Assembly (NCBI GenBank): GCA_020249505.1
Contig: JADCFN010000037.1
Span: 1-64,000, forward strand
Reading direction: 5' to 3'
DNA: 64,000 nt
Origin: Roseomonas sp.
GTDB taxonomy: Bacteria; Pseudomonadota; Alphaproteobacteria; Acetobacterales; Acetobacteraceae
How positions within the stretch are numbered: position 1 is the first letter of the stretch; the number at the start of each line of letters is the position of its first letter. A program made the translations under genes and the position numbers. Below the pieces are notes generated by a model, which was given only the letters and a program-made list of their open reading frames with translations, was not told where the DNA came from and did not search any database. Of the stretch, positions 46,490 through 55,649 are shown in pieces.

Positions 46490-46522
46490 ACTGTCAGCCT
46501 AGCCTGACATTTATCGGAATGT

Positions 46523-47491
46523 CTATTCCGGTTCGATGCCCGCGGTGCGAATCGCCGAGGTCCAGCGCTGGGTCTCGGATTTGACGAAAGCCGCAGCCTC
46601 TTCCGGGGTGGAGGTAGAAACAACCATCCCGAAGCCGGAAGACAGTCTTTCGCGCAAATCGGCCTGCTCCCCGGCGCGGCGCACGGCCGCATTCAGGCGG
46701 GAAACCGCAATGGCCGGCGTGCCGGCGGGCACGAAAAGCCCGAACCAGGCGGTGATCTGATAGCCCGGCAGGTTCCCGGCTTCGGCCACCGTTGGGATCT
46801 CCGGCAGCATGGCGGACCTTTGGGGCGAGGTGATGCCGAGGATGCGCAGCTTCCCTTCGCGCGCTTGCGGCAGGATAACTAATTGATCGGCCACGAAAAA
46901 ATCAACCCGCCCCGCCAGCAAATCCTGCACCGCCAAGGGTGAGGACCGATAGGGCACGCGGAGCATCTTCACCCCCGCCATATGCGCCATCAGCTCGGTC
47001 GAAACCTGCTGGGACGACGAGGCTGAGGCATAGGTGATGCCCTCGGGCTTGGTTTTCGCCTCGGCCAGCAATTCAGCCAGATTCTGCCAGCGCGATTCGG
47101 CCCGTACCGCGACCAACAGGGGGACGGAACCGAGTGTCGAGACCGGGATAAAGGCAGTGTCCACATCAAAGGGCACTCGCTTGAAGAGTGCCCCTGCGGC
47201 GGCATTGGTGGAATTGGTACCGATCAGCACGGTCAGGCCATCGGGCGTGGCGCGGGCCACGGCCTCGGCCCCGATCAGCCCATTGGCGCCGGCGCGGTTT
47301 TCGACCACCACATTCTGGCCGAGCGTGTCGCGCATTTTCTCGGTAAAGACGCGCGCCACCGTATCGGTGGCGGATCCTGGGGCGAAGGGCACAATGGCGC
47401 GCACGGGGCCGGGCGGCCATTCCTGCGCGGCGGCAAGGCGTGGCGCTAAAGCCGCGGCGGGCAGGGCTACGAGAAGATGACGACGGCGCAT
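46523..47491 (-). CDS. Bug-family periplasmic binding protein (tripartite tricarboxylate transporter receptor)
   Basis: A 322-residue TctC/Bug protein. The signal peptide (RRRHLLVALPAAALAPRLAAAQ) is followed by VRAIVPFAPGSATDTVAR, NVVVENRAGANGLIGAEAVA and TVLIGTNSTNA, the ligand-binding loops of the family. AGAGG seven bases upstream sets ATG 47491. No TctA/TctB membrane genes are near, as is common for Bug proteins. Ligand unknown, probably a carboxylate. Confidence 0.92.
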   Translation of the reverse strand: MRRRHLLVALPAAALAPRLAAAQEWPPGPVRAIVPFAPGSATDTVARVFTEKMRDTLGQNVVVENRAGANGLIGAEAVARATPDGLTVLIGTNSTNAAAGALFKRVPFDVDTAFIPVSTLGSVPLLVAVRAESRWQNLAELLAEAKTKPEGITYASASSSQQVSTELMAHMAGVKMLRVPYRSSPLAVQDLLAGRVDFFVADQLVILPQAREGKLRILGITSPQRSAMLPEIPTVAEAGNLPGYQITAWFGLFVPAGTPAIAVSRLNAAVRRAGEQADLRERLSSGFGMVVSTSTPEEAAAFVKSETQRWTSAIRTAGIEPE

Positions 47492-47551
47492 GGCGAACCT
47501 CTTTGTTTTGTAATGTGAGATTTGGGGGCGCTGGGCGGCGCTCTGCAAGGG

Positions 47552-48481
47552 TTAATTGAGCATCAGCGCGCGAACATGGGCGGCAACAGACGAACCAAGC
47601 GCATCCAGATCATAGCCGCCTTCCAGCACTGAAACGACGCGCCCTTCGGCATGGCGCGCGGCCAAGGCGCAAAGTTCTTCCGTGATCCAGGTGAAATCCG
47701 CCTCCGTCAGCCGCAACTGCGCCAGCGGGTCCGCCACATGCGCGTCAAACCCGGCCGAGATGATCAGCAATTCAGGCGCGAAAGCATCCAAGGCTGGCAG
47801 CAAAAGCCTTTCCCATACGGCGCGAAACGCGGCGCCATCGGCGCCCGGCGGCAGCGTCGCGTTGAAGATGTTGCCGACACCCCGTTCCTGCGGCGCACCG
47901 GTGCCGGGATAGAGCGGCCATTGGTGGGATGAAGCGAGCATCAGCGACGCATCCGCTTCAAAACAGGCTTGCGTGCCATTGCCGTGATGCACATCGAAAT
48001 CAGCAACCGCGACGCGCTTCAGGCGATGGGCGGCCTGGGCATGGCGCGCGGCAATGGCGGCATTGGCGAATAGGCAAAACCCCATGGGGCGGGCGGGCTC
48101 TGCGTGATGGCCAGGCGGGCGCATGGCGCAAAAGGCATGGCGGATCGGCCCGGTGCAAACCGCATCCACCGCCGCCACTGCCGCGCCAGCGCTCCGCAAG
48201 GCGGCTTCAATGCTGCCATGGGAGAGGATGGTATCGGCATCCAAAGCTACGCGATCACCCTCGGCCGGTGCCGATTCACGAATCGCTTGCAAATAGGCTT
48301 CTGGGTGCACGCGAAGGATCTGTTCATGCGTTGCGCGCGGTGCTTCGGCGCGCGGCAGGGTGCTGAAGGCTTCCGCTTCCAGGGCGCGCGTCACCGCACG
48401 CCATCGGTCCGGGCATTCCGGGTGATGCGGCCCCGGATCATGCGCCACACAGGCAGCATGGGTCAGGATCAGTACGCTCAT
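47552..48481 (-). CDS. Histone-deacetylase-family amidohydrolase (AcuC/APAH-like)
   Basis: A 309-residue zinc amidohydrolase of the class II HDAC/acetylpolyamine fold. Motifs: HHPECPDRWRAV, AMRPPGHHAEPARPMGFCLFAN (proton-transfer histidines, split), VAVADFDVHHGNGTQ (zinc Asp/His) and ISAGFDAHVADP (zinc Asp), ending LEGGYDLDALG. Likely deacetylates an amine or protein lysine. ATG 48481 overlaps the stop of tusA, so the two are translationally coupled. Confidence 0.93.
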   Translation of the reverse strand: MSVLILTHAACVAHDPGPHHPECPDRWRAVTRALEAEAFSTLPRAEAPRATHEQILRVHPEAYLQAIRESAPAEGDRVALDADTILSHGSIEAALRSAGAAVAAVDAVCTGPIRHAFCAMRPPGHHAEPARPMGFCLFANAAIAARHAQAAHRLKRVAVADFDVHHGNGTQACFEADASLMLASSHQWPLYPGTGAPQERGVGNIFNATLPPGADGAAFRAVWERLLLPALDAFAPELLIISAGFDAHVADPLAQLRLTEADFTWITEELCALAARHAEGRVVSVLEGGYDLDALGSSVAAHVRALMLN

Positions 48482-48717
48482 GCCGGCGTGTCGTCCCGCT
48501 TGCGGATGACGAAGCGATAGCTGCCCTGATCTTCGGAAAACGCCACCAGCGCGTGGCCGGTTTCCCGGCAAAAGGCGTTGAAATCGGGCACCGAAGCCGG
48601 GTCGGTGGCCAGCACGGTCAGCCGCGCCCCGGCCGCCATGCCGCGCAAGGCCTTATTCGCCTTCAGCACCGGCAAGGGGCAGGTCAGGCCCTTCACATCC
48701 AGAATCGTCTCATTCAT
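48478..48717 (-). CDS. TusA-family sulfurtransferase
   Basis: A 79-residue SirA/TusA protein. The LDVKGLTCPLPVLKANKAL helix carries the persulfide cysteine at about residue 13, in the CPxP motif, and VLATDPASVPDFNAFCRETGH follows. Such proteins relay sulfur for thiouridine or other thiolation. It is coupled by four bases to the HDAC-like gene, an unexpected partner. Confidence 0.92.
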   Translation of the reverse strand: MNETILDVKGLTCPLPVLKANKALRGMAAGARLTVLATDPASVPDFNAFCRETGHALVAFSEDQGSYRFVIRKRDDTPA

Positions 48718-48797
48718 GCGTTCTCTTCCACCATGGCTTGCGTATCGCCGCCAGTTCAGGCTTGCGGCGCTGCCTTGCCTTGACCAAGACTATTAGC

Positions 48798-49688
48798 ATG
48801 AAACTCGGCATTGATCTGGGCGGCACCAAGACAGAAATCGTGGCCCTTGGCGATGATGGCGCCGTGCTGCTGCGCGAACGCCGCGCGAGCCCTGCGGATT
48901 ATGAGGGCGTTTTGGCGACCATCGCCGCGCTGGTGCGCGATGCCGAGGCGCGGCTTGGCGCCCAGGGCAGCATTGGCATCGGCATTCCGGGCAGCCTGAG
49001 CCCAGTTTCTGGCCTGGTCCGCAATGCCAATTCCCAGGCCTTGAATGGCCGCGCCTTGAAGCAGGATCTGGAAGCTTTGCTTGGGCGCGCGGTGCGCATC
49101 AGCAATGACGCGAATTGCCTGGCGATGAGTGAGGCCGCCGATGGCGCCGGTGCTGGCTACACTACGGTTTTCGCGGTGATCATCGGCACCGGGACAGGTG
49201 CCGGCATTGTCTCGGGCGGGCGGATTCTGGATGGGCCAAATGGCACGGGCGGCGAATGGGGCCATGTGCCCCTGCCCTGGATGCAGCCTAAGGAATTTCC
49301 AGGCCCGCGCTGTTGGTGCGGCCAACTCGGCTGCCTGGAAACCTTCCTGTCCGGCCCTGCCTTGGCAGCAGATTGTGATGGGCCGGGGGCGCGCGATGCC
49401 TCTGGCCTGCCGGTGCGGGCGGCGGCGAGGGATCAGCGCGCGCAAGCGGCGCTGGCGCGGCATGCGGATCGGCTGGCGCGGGCCTTGGCGATGATTGCCA
49501 ATATCCTTGACCCGGATGTGATCGTGCTGGGCGGTGGCTTGTCCAATATGGCGCATCTTTATCGCGATGTGCCGGGGCTGATGGCGCGGCATGGCTTTGG
49601 CGATGTGGCGCGCACGCCCGTTGTGCAGGCGAAGCATGGCGATTCCTCGGGCGTTTTTGGCGCTGCGCGGCTTTGGGATGCGGCGTGA
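48798..49688 (+). CDS. ROK-family sugar kinase
   Basis: A 296-residue ROK kinase: GIDLGGTKTEIVAL (phosphate loop, residues 4-17), ISNDANCLAMSEAADGAG (catalytic Asp region), TGTGAGIVSGG, GEWGHVPLPW and the zinc motif CWCGQLGCLETFLSG near 170. The preference (fructose, N-acetylglucosamine or glucose) is not clear. The next gene starts on GTGA overlapping its stop. Confidence 0.92.
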   Translation: MKLGIDLGGTKTEIVALGDDGAVLLRERRASPADYEGVLATIAALVRDAEARLGAQGSIGIGIPGSLSPVSGLVRNANSQALNGRALKQDLEALLGRAVRISNDANCLAMSEAADGAGAGYTTVFAVIIGTGTGAGIVSGGRILDGPNGTGGEWGHVPLPWMQPKEFPGPRCWCGQLGCLETFLSGPALAADCDGPGARDASGLPVRAAARDQRAQAALARHADRLARALAMIANILDPDVIVLGGGLSNMAHLYRDVPGLMARHGFGDVARTPVVQAKHGDSSGVFGAARLWDAA

Positions 49689-50074
49689 TCGGGCGCGCTT
49701 TCAAGGCGGGGGCGGTCTATCTTCTCCTGCTTTATGTGGTGGGCTTTTTGCTTGGCGCGACGCGGGAATTGCTGCTGGCGCCGCGCCTTGGTGTGGCGGT
49801 GGCGAGTGCGATTGAGGCGATCCCGATGTTCGCCGCCATTTTCCATTTCGCGCCGCTCATCGCGCGCCGCTTTGGCATTCCGCCGAAATCGGGCGAGCGC
49901 ATGCTGATGGGCCTCTTTGGGCTCACGCTGCTGATCGGCGCGGAAATCGCCATGACCCGCGCCATGCGCGGCCTTTCGCCGGAGCAATGGCTGGCGCATT
50001 TCGCGTCCATCGAAGGCGCGATCTATGCCATACTGCTGGCGTGTTTTGCCGCCATGCCTTGGGTGAGGCGCTAG
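49685..50074 (+). CDS. Small four-helix membrane protein
   Basis: A 129-residue protein starting at the GTG that overlaps the ROK stop. Four hydrophobic stretches are visible: VYLLLLYVVGFLLGA, IEAIPMFAAIFHFAPLI, MLMGLFGLTLLIGAEI and IYAILLACFAAMPW. A short loop carries RRFGIPPKSGERM. Its family is not known to me. Co-expressed with the ROK kinase and probably dinB, three bases downstream. Confidence 0.75.
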   Translation: MIGRAFKAGAVYLLLLYVVGFLLGATRELLLAPRLGVAVASAIEAIPMFAAIFHFAPLIARRFGIPPKSGERMLMGLFGLTLLIGAEIAMTRAMRGLSPEQWLAHFASIEGAIYAILLACFAAMPWVRR

Positions 50075-50077
50075 ACC

Positions 50078-51364
50078 ATGCCCGCACTTTGCCGCGATTG
50101 CTTCCATCACGCGGCTGAGCATTTCACGCGCTGCCCATCTTGCGGGTCGCGTCGCGTGGTGGCCCACCCGGACCTGTTCCGCCTGAACGTCGCGCATATT
50201 GATTGCGATGCCTTCTATGCCAGCGTGGAAAAGCGCGACCAGCCGGAATTGGCAACGCGCCCGGTGATTGTGGGTGGCGGCACGCGCGGCGTGGTCGCTG
50301 CCTGTTGCTATATCGCGCGGCTATCGGGCGTGCGCAGCGCCATGCCCATGTTCAAGGCGCGCGCTGCCTGCCCTGATGTGGTAGTGATCAAGCCCGATAT
50401 GGCGAAATACGCCCGCGAAGGTGCGCGCATCCGCGCGATGATGGAATCGCTCACGCCACTCGTGCAGCCGCTCTCAATAGATGAGGCAGTGCTTGATCTG
50501 CGGGGCACCGAGGCTTTGCACAATGCGCCGCCCGCCGCAGTGCTGGCGCGCTTCGCCCTGGCGGTGGAGCGAGAGGTGGGGGTGACGGTCTCGGTTGGTT
50601 TGGCGGCCAATCGGCTCATGGCGAAGCTCGCCGCCGAACGCGACAAGCCACGGGGCTTTGCCGTGATCGGGGCAGGGGAGGCCGCTGGCTGGCTCGCGCC
50701 GCAATCGGTCGCGGTGCTGCCTGGCGTGGGGCCGGCTATGGCGAAGCGGCTTTCGGCGGCGGGCTTTGTGCGCCTTGGGCAATTGGCCGCGCTTGATGCC
50801 CGTGCTGCCTTGGTCCGCTTCGGTGCGGACGGCCCGGCGCTGGTGGCGCGCGCGCGGGGCGAGGATGACCGCCCCGTCAACCCGATGCGAGAGACCAAAA
50901 GCATCAGCGCCGAGACCACTTTTGATGCCGATATGGCGGCGCTGGCCGCGCTTGAGGCACCGCTTTGGCGGCTATGCGAAAAACTCGCGCGACGGCTCAA
51001 GGAAAAGGGGCTGGCGGCGGGTGGCGTCGTGCTGAAGCTGAAAACCGCTGATTTCGCGCTGCGTACCCGGTCTCAGCGCCTTGCGGAGCCAAGCCTATTG
51101 CCGGAGGTGATTTTCGCCGCCGCCCGGCCAATGTTGCAAAAGGAAGCCGATGGCACGGCGTTTCGGCTGATTGGCATCGGCGCCCAGCCCTTGGCGCCGG
51201 CGGATCAGGCCGATCGCGGCGATCTGGCGGATCCGGAGGCCCCCCGCCGGGCCGCGCGCTGGAAGGCGATGGAAGCCTTGCGCGCGCGCTTTGGGGAGGA
51301 TGCTGTGATGGCCGGGCGCGGTTTTAGGGCAAAACCAGCGCCGGCCAAGTGCGATGACAATTAG
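50078..51364 (+). CDS. dinB: DNA polymerase IV with N-terminal zinc-ribbon extension
   Basis: A 428-residue Y-family translesion polymerase. Before the catalytic core lies a 35-residue extension with paired cysteines at 5/8 and 19/22 and histidines at 10, 11 and 15, likely binding zinc. The polymerase begins at NVAHIDCDAFYASVEKRD (first metal Asp), then VIVGGGTRGVVAACCYIAR and PLSIDEAVLDL (SIDE metal site); helix-hairpin-helix AVLPGVGPAMAKRLSAAG follows. No C-terminal clamp motif is obvious. Confidence 0.94.
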   Translation: MPALCRDCFHHAAEHFTRCPSCGSRRVVAHPDLFRLNVAHIDCDAFYASVEKRDQPELATRPVIVGGGTRGVVAACCYIARLSGVRSAMPMFKARAACPDVVVIKPDMAKYAREGARIRAMMESLTPLVQPLSIDEAVLDLRGTEALHNAPPAAVLARFALAVEREVGVTVSVGLAANRLMAKLAAERDKPRGFAVIGAGEAAGWLAPQSVAVLPGVGPAMAKRLSAAGFVRLGQLAALDARAALVRFGADGPALVARARGEDDRPVNPMRETKSISAETTFDADMAALAALEAPLWRLCEKLARRLKEKGLAAGGVVLKLKTADFALRTRSQRLAEPSLLPEVIFAAARPMLQKEADGTAFRLIGIGAQPLAPADQADRGDLADPEAPRRAARWKAMEALRARFGEDAVMAGRGFRAKPAPAKCDDN

Positions 51365-51367
51365 GCG

Positions 51368-52159
51368 TCAGCGGCGCGCCGGCGCCTGCGCCACTTCTTC
51401 AAAGCCGCGCACATCATCGGGGCGGAGCGAACGCGCATTGGCCATAAGCTGACCGCCGGGCCGCGGGGTCGAAGCGGTGCGGACATAGCCATTATCCGGG
51501 CGGTCATAAATGAAGCCCTGGATTGGGTAGATGCGCCCCAGGCTTTCCTGATCGCGCCCGACCTGCACCCGGACCGCAGACCAGTCATTGTTCAGGGACA
51601 CGTCAATCACCGACACATCCTGCATGATCGTCCCGCGACGAATGCCCGGGCCGGCCCAATTCGCGTGATGGATCAACACCTCACGCGCGCTGATCACTTC
51701 CTGCACCACCGCCACATGGCCGGAGCGCATCTGGCCCGTGCGCGCAAAGGCCATGATGGCGCCGGGTTCTGGCGTATGTCCGCGCGCATAGAGACCCGCC
51801 GCGTTATGCCACCAATCGCCACCATTGCCACGAATCGCCATGCCGGTGGCTTGGCGAACATAGGGCACGCAGGAAATGCCGCCCGGATTGGCATGGGCTA
51901 TGCGTTGGGCTTGCGTCTGTGGCCGACGCGCGGCCTGGGCCGCCTGATTGGTGCTGACGCGCTGCGCCTGAACGGCGGATGGGCTAGGGGACTGACGATT
52001 GGGTTGCGCCTGATTGGCGGGCCGCGCCGTGGCGGGCTTGGCGGCCTGCTGACGCTGGGCGGCAGGTTGCGCATTCGGTTGGCTGGCGCCGGCATGGCTG
52101 GACACCAACACGGCACCAAGGGCGACAAAAGCGGTCGCGACAAGCCTGCTTGTCCTCAT
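51368..52159 (-). CDS. Secreted CHAP-domain protein (peptidoglycan amidase-like)
   Basis: A 263-residue protein. Signal peptide to about residue 26 (LGAVLVSSHAGASQ), then a low-complexity Gln/Ala/Pro-rich linker to about 90, then a CHAP/NlpC-type papain fold: GGISCVPYVRQATGMAIRG has the nucleophilic Cys, RSGHVAVVQEVISAREVLIHHANW the catalytic His, in parts. Such enzymes cut peptidoglycan cross-links or stem peptides. Confidence 0.88.
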   Translation of the reverse strand: MRTSRLVATAFVALGAVLVSSHAGASQPNAQPAAQRQQAAKPATARPANQAQPNRQSPSPSAVQAQRVSTNQAAQAARRPQTQAQRIAHANPGGISCVPYVRQATGMAIRGNGGDWWHNAAGLYARGHTPEPGAIMAFARTGQMRSGHVAVVQEVISAREVLIHHANWAGPGIRRGTIMQDVSVIDVSLNNDWSAVRVQVGRDQESLGRIYPIQGFIYDRPDNGYVRTASTPRPGGQLMANARSLRPDDVRGFEEVAQAPARR

Positions 52160-52517
52160 TTCCGGTAAAAGCCCCCTGTTAGACGTGACGCTCTTGCGTT
52201 CTGTTTGGGGAGGTAAGCTTCCGACGCGCTCGGGAACAAGTGAGATGGCTGTAACTTGGTGAAATCTGGCGTGATTTGCTCAAAGGGGCTGTTGAGGAAG
52301 AAGGATTATAGGAATACAAACTGTTACTTTCGGCGAAAATGGGGCAGGGCCACAGTGTGGTGACTTTCGTGCCACAGTCATCGTAAGGATTCGTTCATCC
52401 CCAGCCTGATCCGACCCCGCCTCATTCTGCTGCATGCGGAAGCGCTGAGGGTTTCGGATATAGGAAAATTAGCTTAATGCCACCAGAGGGGGGCGTTGCA
52501 GCCCCTGGGCGCGGACG
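52160..52517. other. Intergenic stretch with a spaced GCCACAGT repeat
   Basis: About 360 bases without a gene, between the CHAP gene and the chemoreceptor. GCCACAGT occurs at 52349-52356 and 52371-52378, 22 bases apart (two helix turns), the first being part of the perfect inverted repeat CCACA-G-TGTGG (52350-52360). This could be a regulator site for the CHAP gene promoter. No RNA gene or tRNA was seen. Confidence 0.35.
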
Positions 52518-52550
52518 AAAAAAAAGCGGCGGCCCTGGCAGGACCGCCGC
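52518..52550 (-). terminator. Intrinsic terminator of the chemoreceptor gene
   Basis: On the minus strand, GCGGCGGTCC and its partner GGGCCGCCGC form a strong near-perfect G+C stem (52526-52550) followed by eight U. It lies about 26 bases after the stop of the gene at 52576-54252. Confidence 0.85.
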
Positions 52551-52575
52551 CCTTGGTTTGACCGGAAAGGCCTGA

Positions 52576-54252
52576 TCAGGCCGCTTGCAGCCGCTTGATC
52601 AGCGCCTGGGTCGCTTCACGCAGCTGTACCGCCTCATCCGCCACGGTACGGCTGGCGACTGTAATGCTGCCCATGGCCTTGCCGGCATCTTCCGCCATGC
52701 CGGAGACGCGGCCGATGGAGCCTTCCAGCCCATCCACTGCCTTGGCGGCATTGCGCAGGCTTGTGGCGATTTCCGCCGTGGTGGCGGATTGTTCTTCGAC
52801 CGCTGCGGCAATGGCGGTGTTTTCGCCATCCAACTGGCTGATGCGCGCGACGATATCGCCAATCACACCCACCACATCGCCGATGATATTCTGCATCGCG
52901 CCAATTTCGGTCTGGATGCTCTCGGTCGCCTTGGCCGATTGCGCGGCCAGGTTCTTAACTTCCGAGGCCACCACCGCGAAGCCCTTGCCAGCCTCACCGG
53001 CGCGGGCCGATTCGATTGTGGCATTAAGCGCCAGCAGATTGGTCTGCGCGGCGATGGTGCCGATCAGCCCCGTGACATCATTGATGCGCACGGATGCCGC
53101 ATTCAGCCCATCCACCAGGCTGCTCACGCGATCTGCCTGTTCCGCCGCACCGCGCGCGGTTTGCGCCACGGCGGTCACGCGGTTGGAGACTTCGGAAATC
53201 GCGACCGTCAGTTCCTCAGCCGCAGCCGAGACGGATTGGATGCCGTGATTGGCTTCAGTCCCCTCATGCGCGGCAGAGCGTGCCTGGGCCAGGGTGGCAT
53301 CAGTGACGGAAGCAACCTTAGTGCCTTCCTGCACCAGCATGGCGGAGCTTTCGGATAGCGTGCCGACGGACTGGCCAAGGGCGCGATCCAGATCGCCCGC
53401 GATGCTTTGGATGGCAGCGCGGCGCGCGGCTTCCATTTCCGCCCCGCGTGTCGCTTCCGCGGCACGCAGTTTTTCGGCTTCAACTAGGCCTTCGCGGAAG
53501 ACAGTCGCGGCACGCGCCATCTCACCCACTTCATCCTGACGTTCCGTACCCTGGAATTCCTTGGAAAGATCGCCCTTCGACATGTTTTCCATGCCAGAGG
53601 CCAGCGTCCCAAGCGGACGGGTAACACGGGCAACCACAACCCAGCCGGCAGCGATCAACGCGGCGAGTGAGAAAAGCCCCAGCAGCGCGATGATCAGCGT
53701 TGCCTGGGTGACGGAAGTCACTTCTTGCACAACCTTGTCATTCGTTTCGGCCACGATGGTGTCCATCATGCCGCCGATCGATTCCGTGAAGGGGTCAATC
53801 GCCTGATAGAGCCGTTCCTTGATCAGCTGTTCAAGCTGCGCGCTGTTCTTGGCAGCCGTGATGCGCACAAGGTCTTGCGTTACCTGTTCAGCCGGGGCGC
53901 GGCGTTCACGCGCTTCGGCAAAGGCTTGCTGCACGGAAGGCGGCAATTCTGCCTGAGTCAGGGCAGACCAAGCGCGATTGATGTTCTTGACCGCATCGGC
54001 AAGGCTGGTTGCGCCCTCTTCCCAGGTGAAATTGCCATTACGCATCTTGTGCGACGCGTCCACCACGAATACCGCATAGGCATCGGACAAGGCCTTGAGG
54101 TCAATCAGCGGTGCTACGGCATTCACCTTGATTGCGGTGAAGCTCTGCGCGTTATGGCGCATGGACACCCAGGCATAGATGGCCGAGCCTGCATTGACCG
54201 CGCCAATCATCGCAAGGATGGTGAGCAATAGGGGGGCAATTCTGATACGCAT
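52576..54252 (-). CDS. Methyl-accepting chemotaxis protein
   Basis: A 558-residue receptor. Residues 7-29 are the first membrane helix, followed by a periplasmic helical sensor domain of about 150 residues. A second membrane helix ([20 protein letters not shown]) and a HAMP domain ([19 protein letters not shown]) come next. The signalling tip reads [20 protein letters not shown] and [16 protein letters not shown]. Ligand unknown. AGGAG about ten bases before ATG. It has its own terminator and stands alone. Confidence 0.95.
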   Translation of the reverse strand: MRIRIAPLLLTILAMIGAVNAGSAIYAWVSMRHNAQSFTAIKVNAVAPLIDLKALSDAYAVFVVDASHKMRNGNFTWEEGATSLADAVKNINRAWSALTQAELPPSVQQAFAEARERRAPAEQVTQDLVRITAAKNSAQLEQLIKERLYQAIDPFTESIGGMMDTIVAETNDKVVQEVTSVTQATLIIALLGLFSLAALIAAGWVVVARVTRPLGTLASGMENMSKGDLSKEFQGTERQDEVGEMARAATVFREGLVEAEKLRAAEATRGAEMEAARRAAIQSIAGDLDRALGQSVGTLSESSAMLVQEGTKVASVTDATLAQARSAAHEGTEANHGIQSVSAAAEELTVAISEVSNRVTAVAQTARGAAEQADRVSSLVDGLNAASVRINDVTGLIGTIAAQTNLLALNATIESARAGEAGKGFAVVASEVKNLAAQSAKATESIQTEIGAMQNIIGDVVGVIGDIVARISQLDGENTAIAAAVEEQSATTAEIATSLRNAAKAVDGLEGSIGRVSGMAEDAGKAMGSITVASRTVADEAVQLREATQALIKRLQAA

Positions 54253-54524
54253 CTTCCGGCGTGCTCCTTTCGTGGACCTGCCGCATTGTGCAGGCAGGGT
54301 CCTTGCTGAAAGGTGACCAAGGCTATTGATGCACCAAAAATATTTTCTGCCTCAGATTAATGGGCGGCATGATACTGCGCGAAGTTGCCCGCTACTTGCT
54401 GAATTTTTATGCGGCATAGTGTTACCGAAGCCTTAATCCAAGGATGAAGCCACAGGCGATGACCCTTCGCGCGAACAAGCTTAAGCGTTCAATCGGTTCA
54501 AGAATTCAGTGAAATTACTGTCAT

Positions 54525-55424
54525 TCAAAAGAAATGGGGATTGGACCAGGCGCGCTTGCCCGCCGCATCCGCCACCACAATACGCGCAAAGCCGCCATCG
54601 CGCAGCTTCGCAAGCGGTAGCACCGCCCTGGTCTGCAAGGGCGCCACGGATTGCGCGGCGCTCGATCCACGCCCCAGCACCATGATGCTGGCAGCGGGGC
54701 TGCAATGTATTTCAACCTGATCGTCACCCCAGATCACACCATCAATCCGCGGGCCTTGGCTGGCGTAAAAATGCCCTGCCTTGAGCGCGGCCAGCAGTGC
54801 TTCCGGTTCATTCTCCGCAGCCTTCACCATCACCCAGCCGCCGAACCAATCCTCGCAGGCGAAATGCGCGTCATCCACGGCAATCAGGGACACGCGCCGA
54901 CCATCCGTTAGCAGCCGATCCGCAAGGAAAGCTCCGCCACCGCGATCGGTACGCACCTGGCTGGTGTGGTTGTAGATCTCAACAGCGTGCGCGGCCGCGA
55001 TGCTATGCCCGTCCGCCGCTGTCAGCCCGTACCAGCCGGGATGCGCGATGGCTACGAAGGCGCCGGCATCGGCACAACGCGCAGCCAGCGCCGCGCCATT
55101 TTCCTCAGGCGGGGTTGGCGCGAAATCGAGCGGCAGGCCAACCGCCAGGATATGCCAAATCTCCCCGAGAGCGGTTGCCGGCGCATGAACCTCAGCACCC
55201 AGCAGGGTGGTGAAGCCAGACGCGCGAAAGCGACGCGTATCGGCGATGGGGAAATTGTAGCGCGCCATGAAATGGTCTGTCAGCGCCATGAAGTCATAGC
55301 CGCCGCGGCGATAGGTCTCCACCACATCCTCCGGCGTGCGCTTGCCGTCAGAAAGGGTGGAATGGGTATGGATATTGCCCTTCAGGAAGCGCCCCGGCGC
55401 CGCAAAGACGGGATCAAGCTGCAT
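54525..55424 (-). CDS. PHP-domain metal-dependent phosphoesterase-like protein
   Basis: A 299-residue PHP protein. Metal motifs in order: GNIHTHSTLSDG (about 16-27), MALTDHF (about 46), GAEVHAPATALGEIWH (about 76-91), FVAIAHPGWYGL (about 125) and IAVDDAHFACED (about 187). Related to CehA-like and YciV-like hydrolases; substrate unknown (phosphoester or other ester). The C-terminal 70 residues form a beta-rich appendage. GGAGG seven bases upstream. Confidence 0.87.
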   Translation of the reverse strand: MQLDPVFAAPGRFLKGNIHTHSTLSDGKRTPEDVVETYRRGGYDFMALTDHFMARYNFPIADTRRFRASGFTTLLGAEVHAPATALGEIWHILAVGLPLDFAPTPPEENGAALAARCADAGAFVAIAHPGWYGLTAADGHSIAAAHAVEIYNHTSQVRTDRGGGAFLADRLLTDGRRVSLIAVDDAHFACEDWFGGWVMVKAAENEPEALLAALKAGHFYASQGPRIDGVIWGDDQVEIHCSPAASIMVLGRGSSAAQSVAPLQTRAVLPLAKLRDGGFARIVVADAAGKRAWSNPHFF

Positions 55425-55570
55425 CGGGGGGCCTCCGCACCAGTGGGTTTTCTTCCTGGCCTTCCTAAAGCCTAAATCCCGGTCGTGGAATTGCGGCGGC
55501 GGCTTGGGGGCAGGACATCTCCCTCGCGGTCAGTCCGGGGCAGGAAATTTCGCCGAATAATCGCCAGAGG

Positions 55571-55589
55571 AAAAGAAAATCTTTCTTTT
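55571..55589 (+). promoter_or_regulatory. A/T inverted repeat upstream of the ATP-grasp gene
   Basis: AAAAGAAA-ATC... pairs with TTTCTTTT as an 8-bp inverted repeat with a three-base spacer, 60 bases before the start at 55650, in an unusually A+T-rich patch of leader. It might be an operator or an mRNA hairpin; no regulator is known. Confidence 0.35.
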
Positions 55590-55649
55590 TTAGGCCCTTG
55601 CATTGGCTTCTGGGCAGGCTTTTTTCTTGTGAAACTTTGGAGAAGCCGC

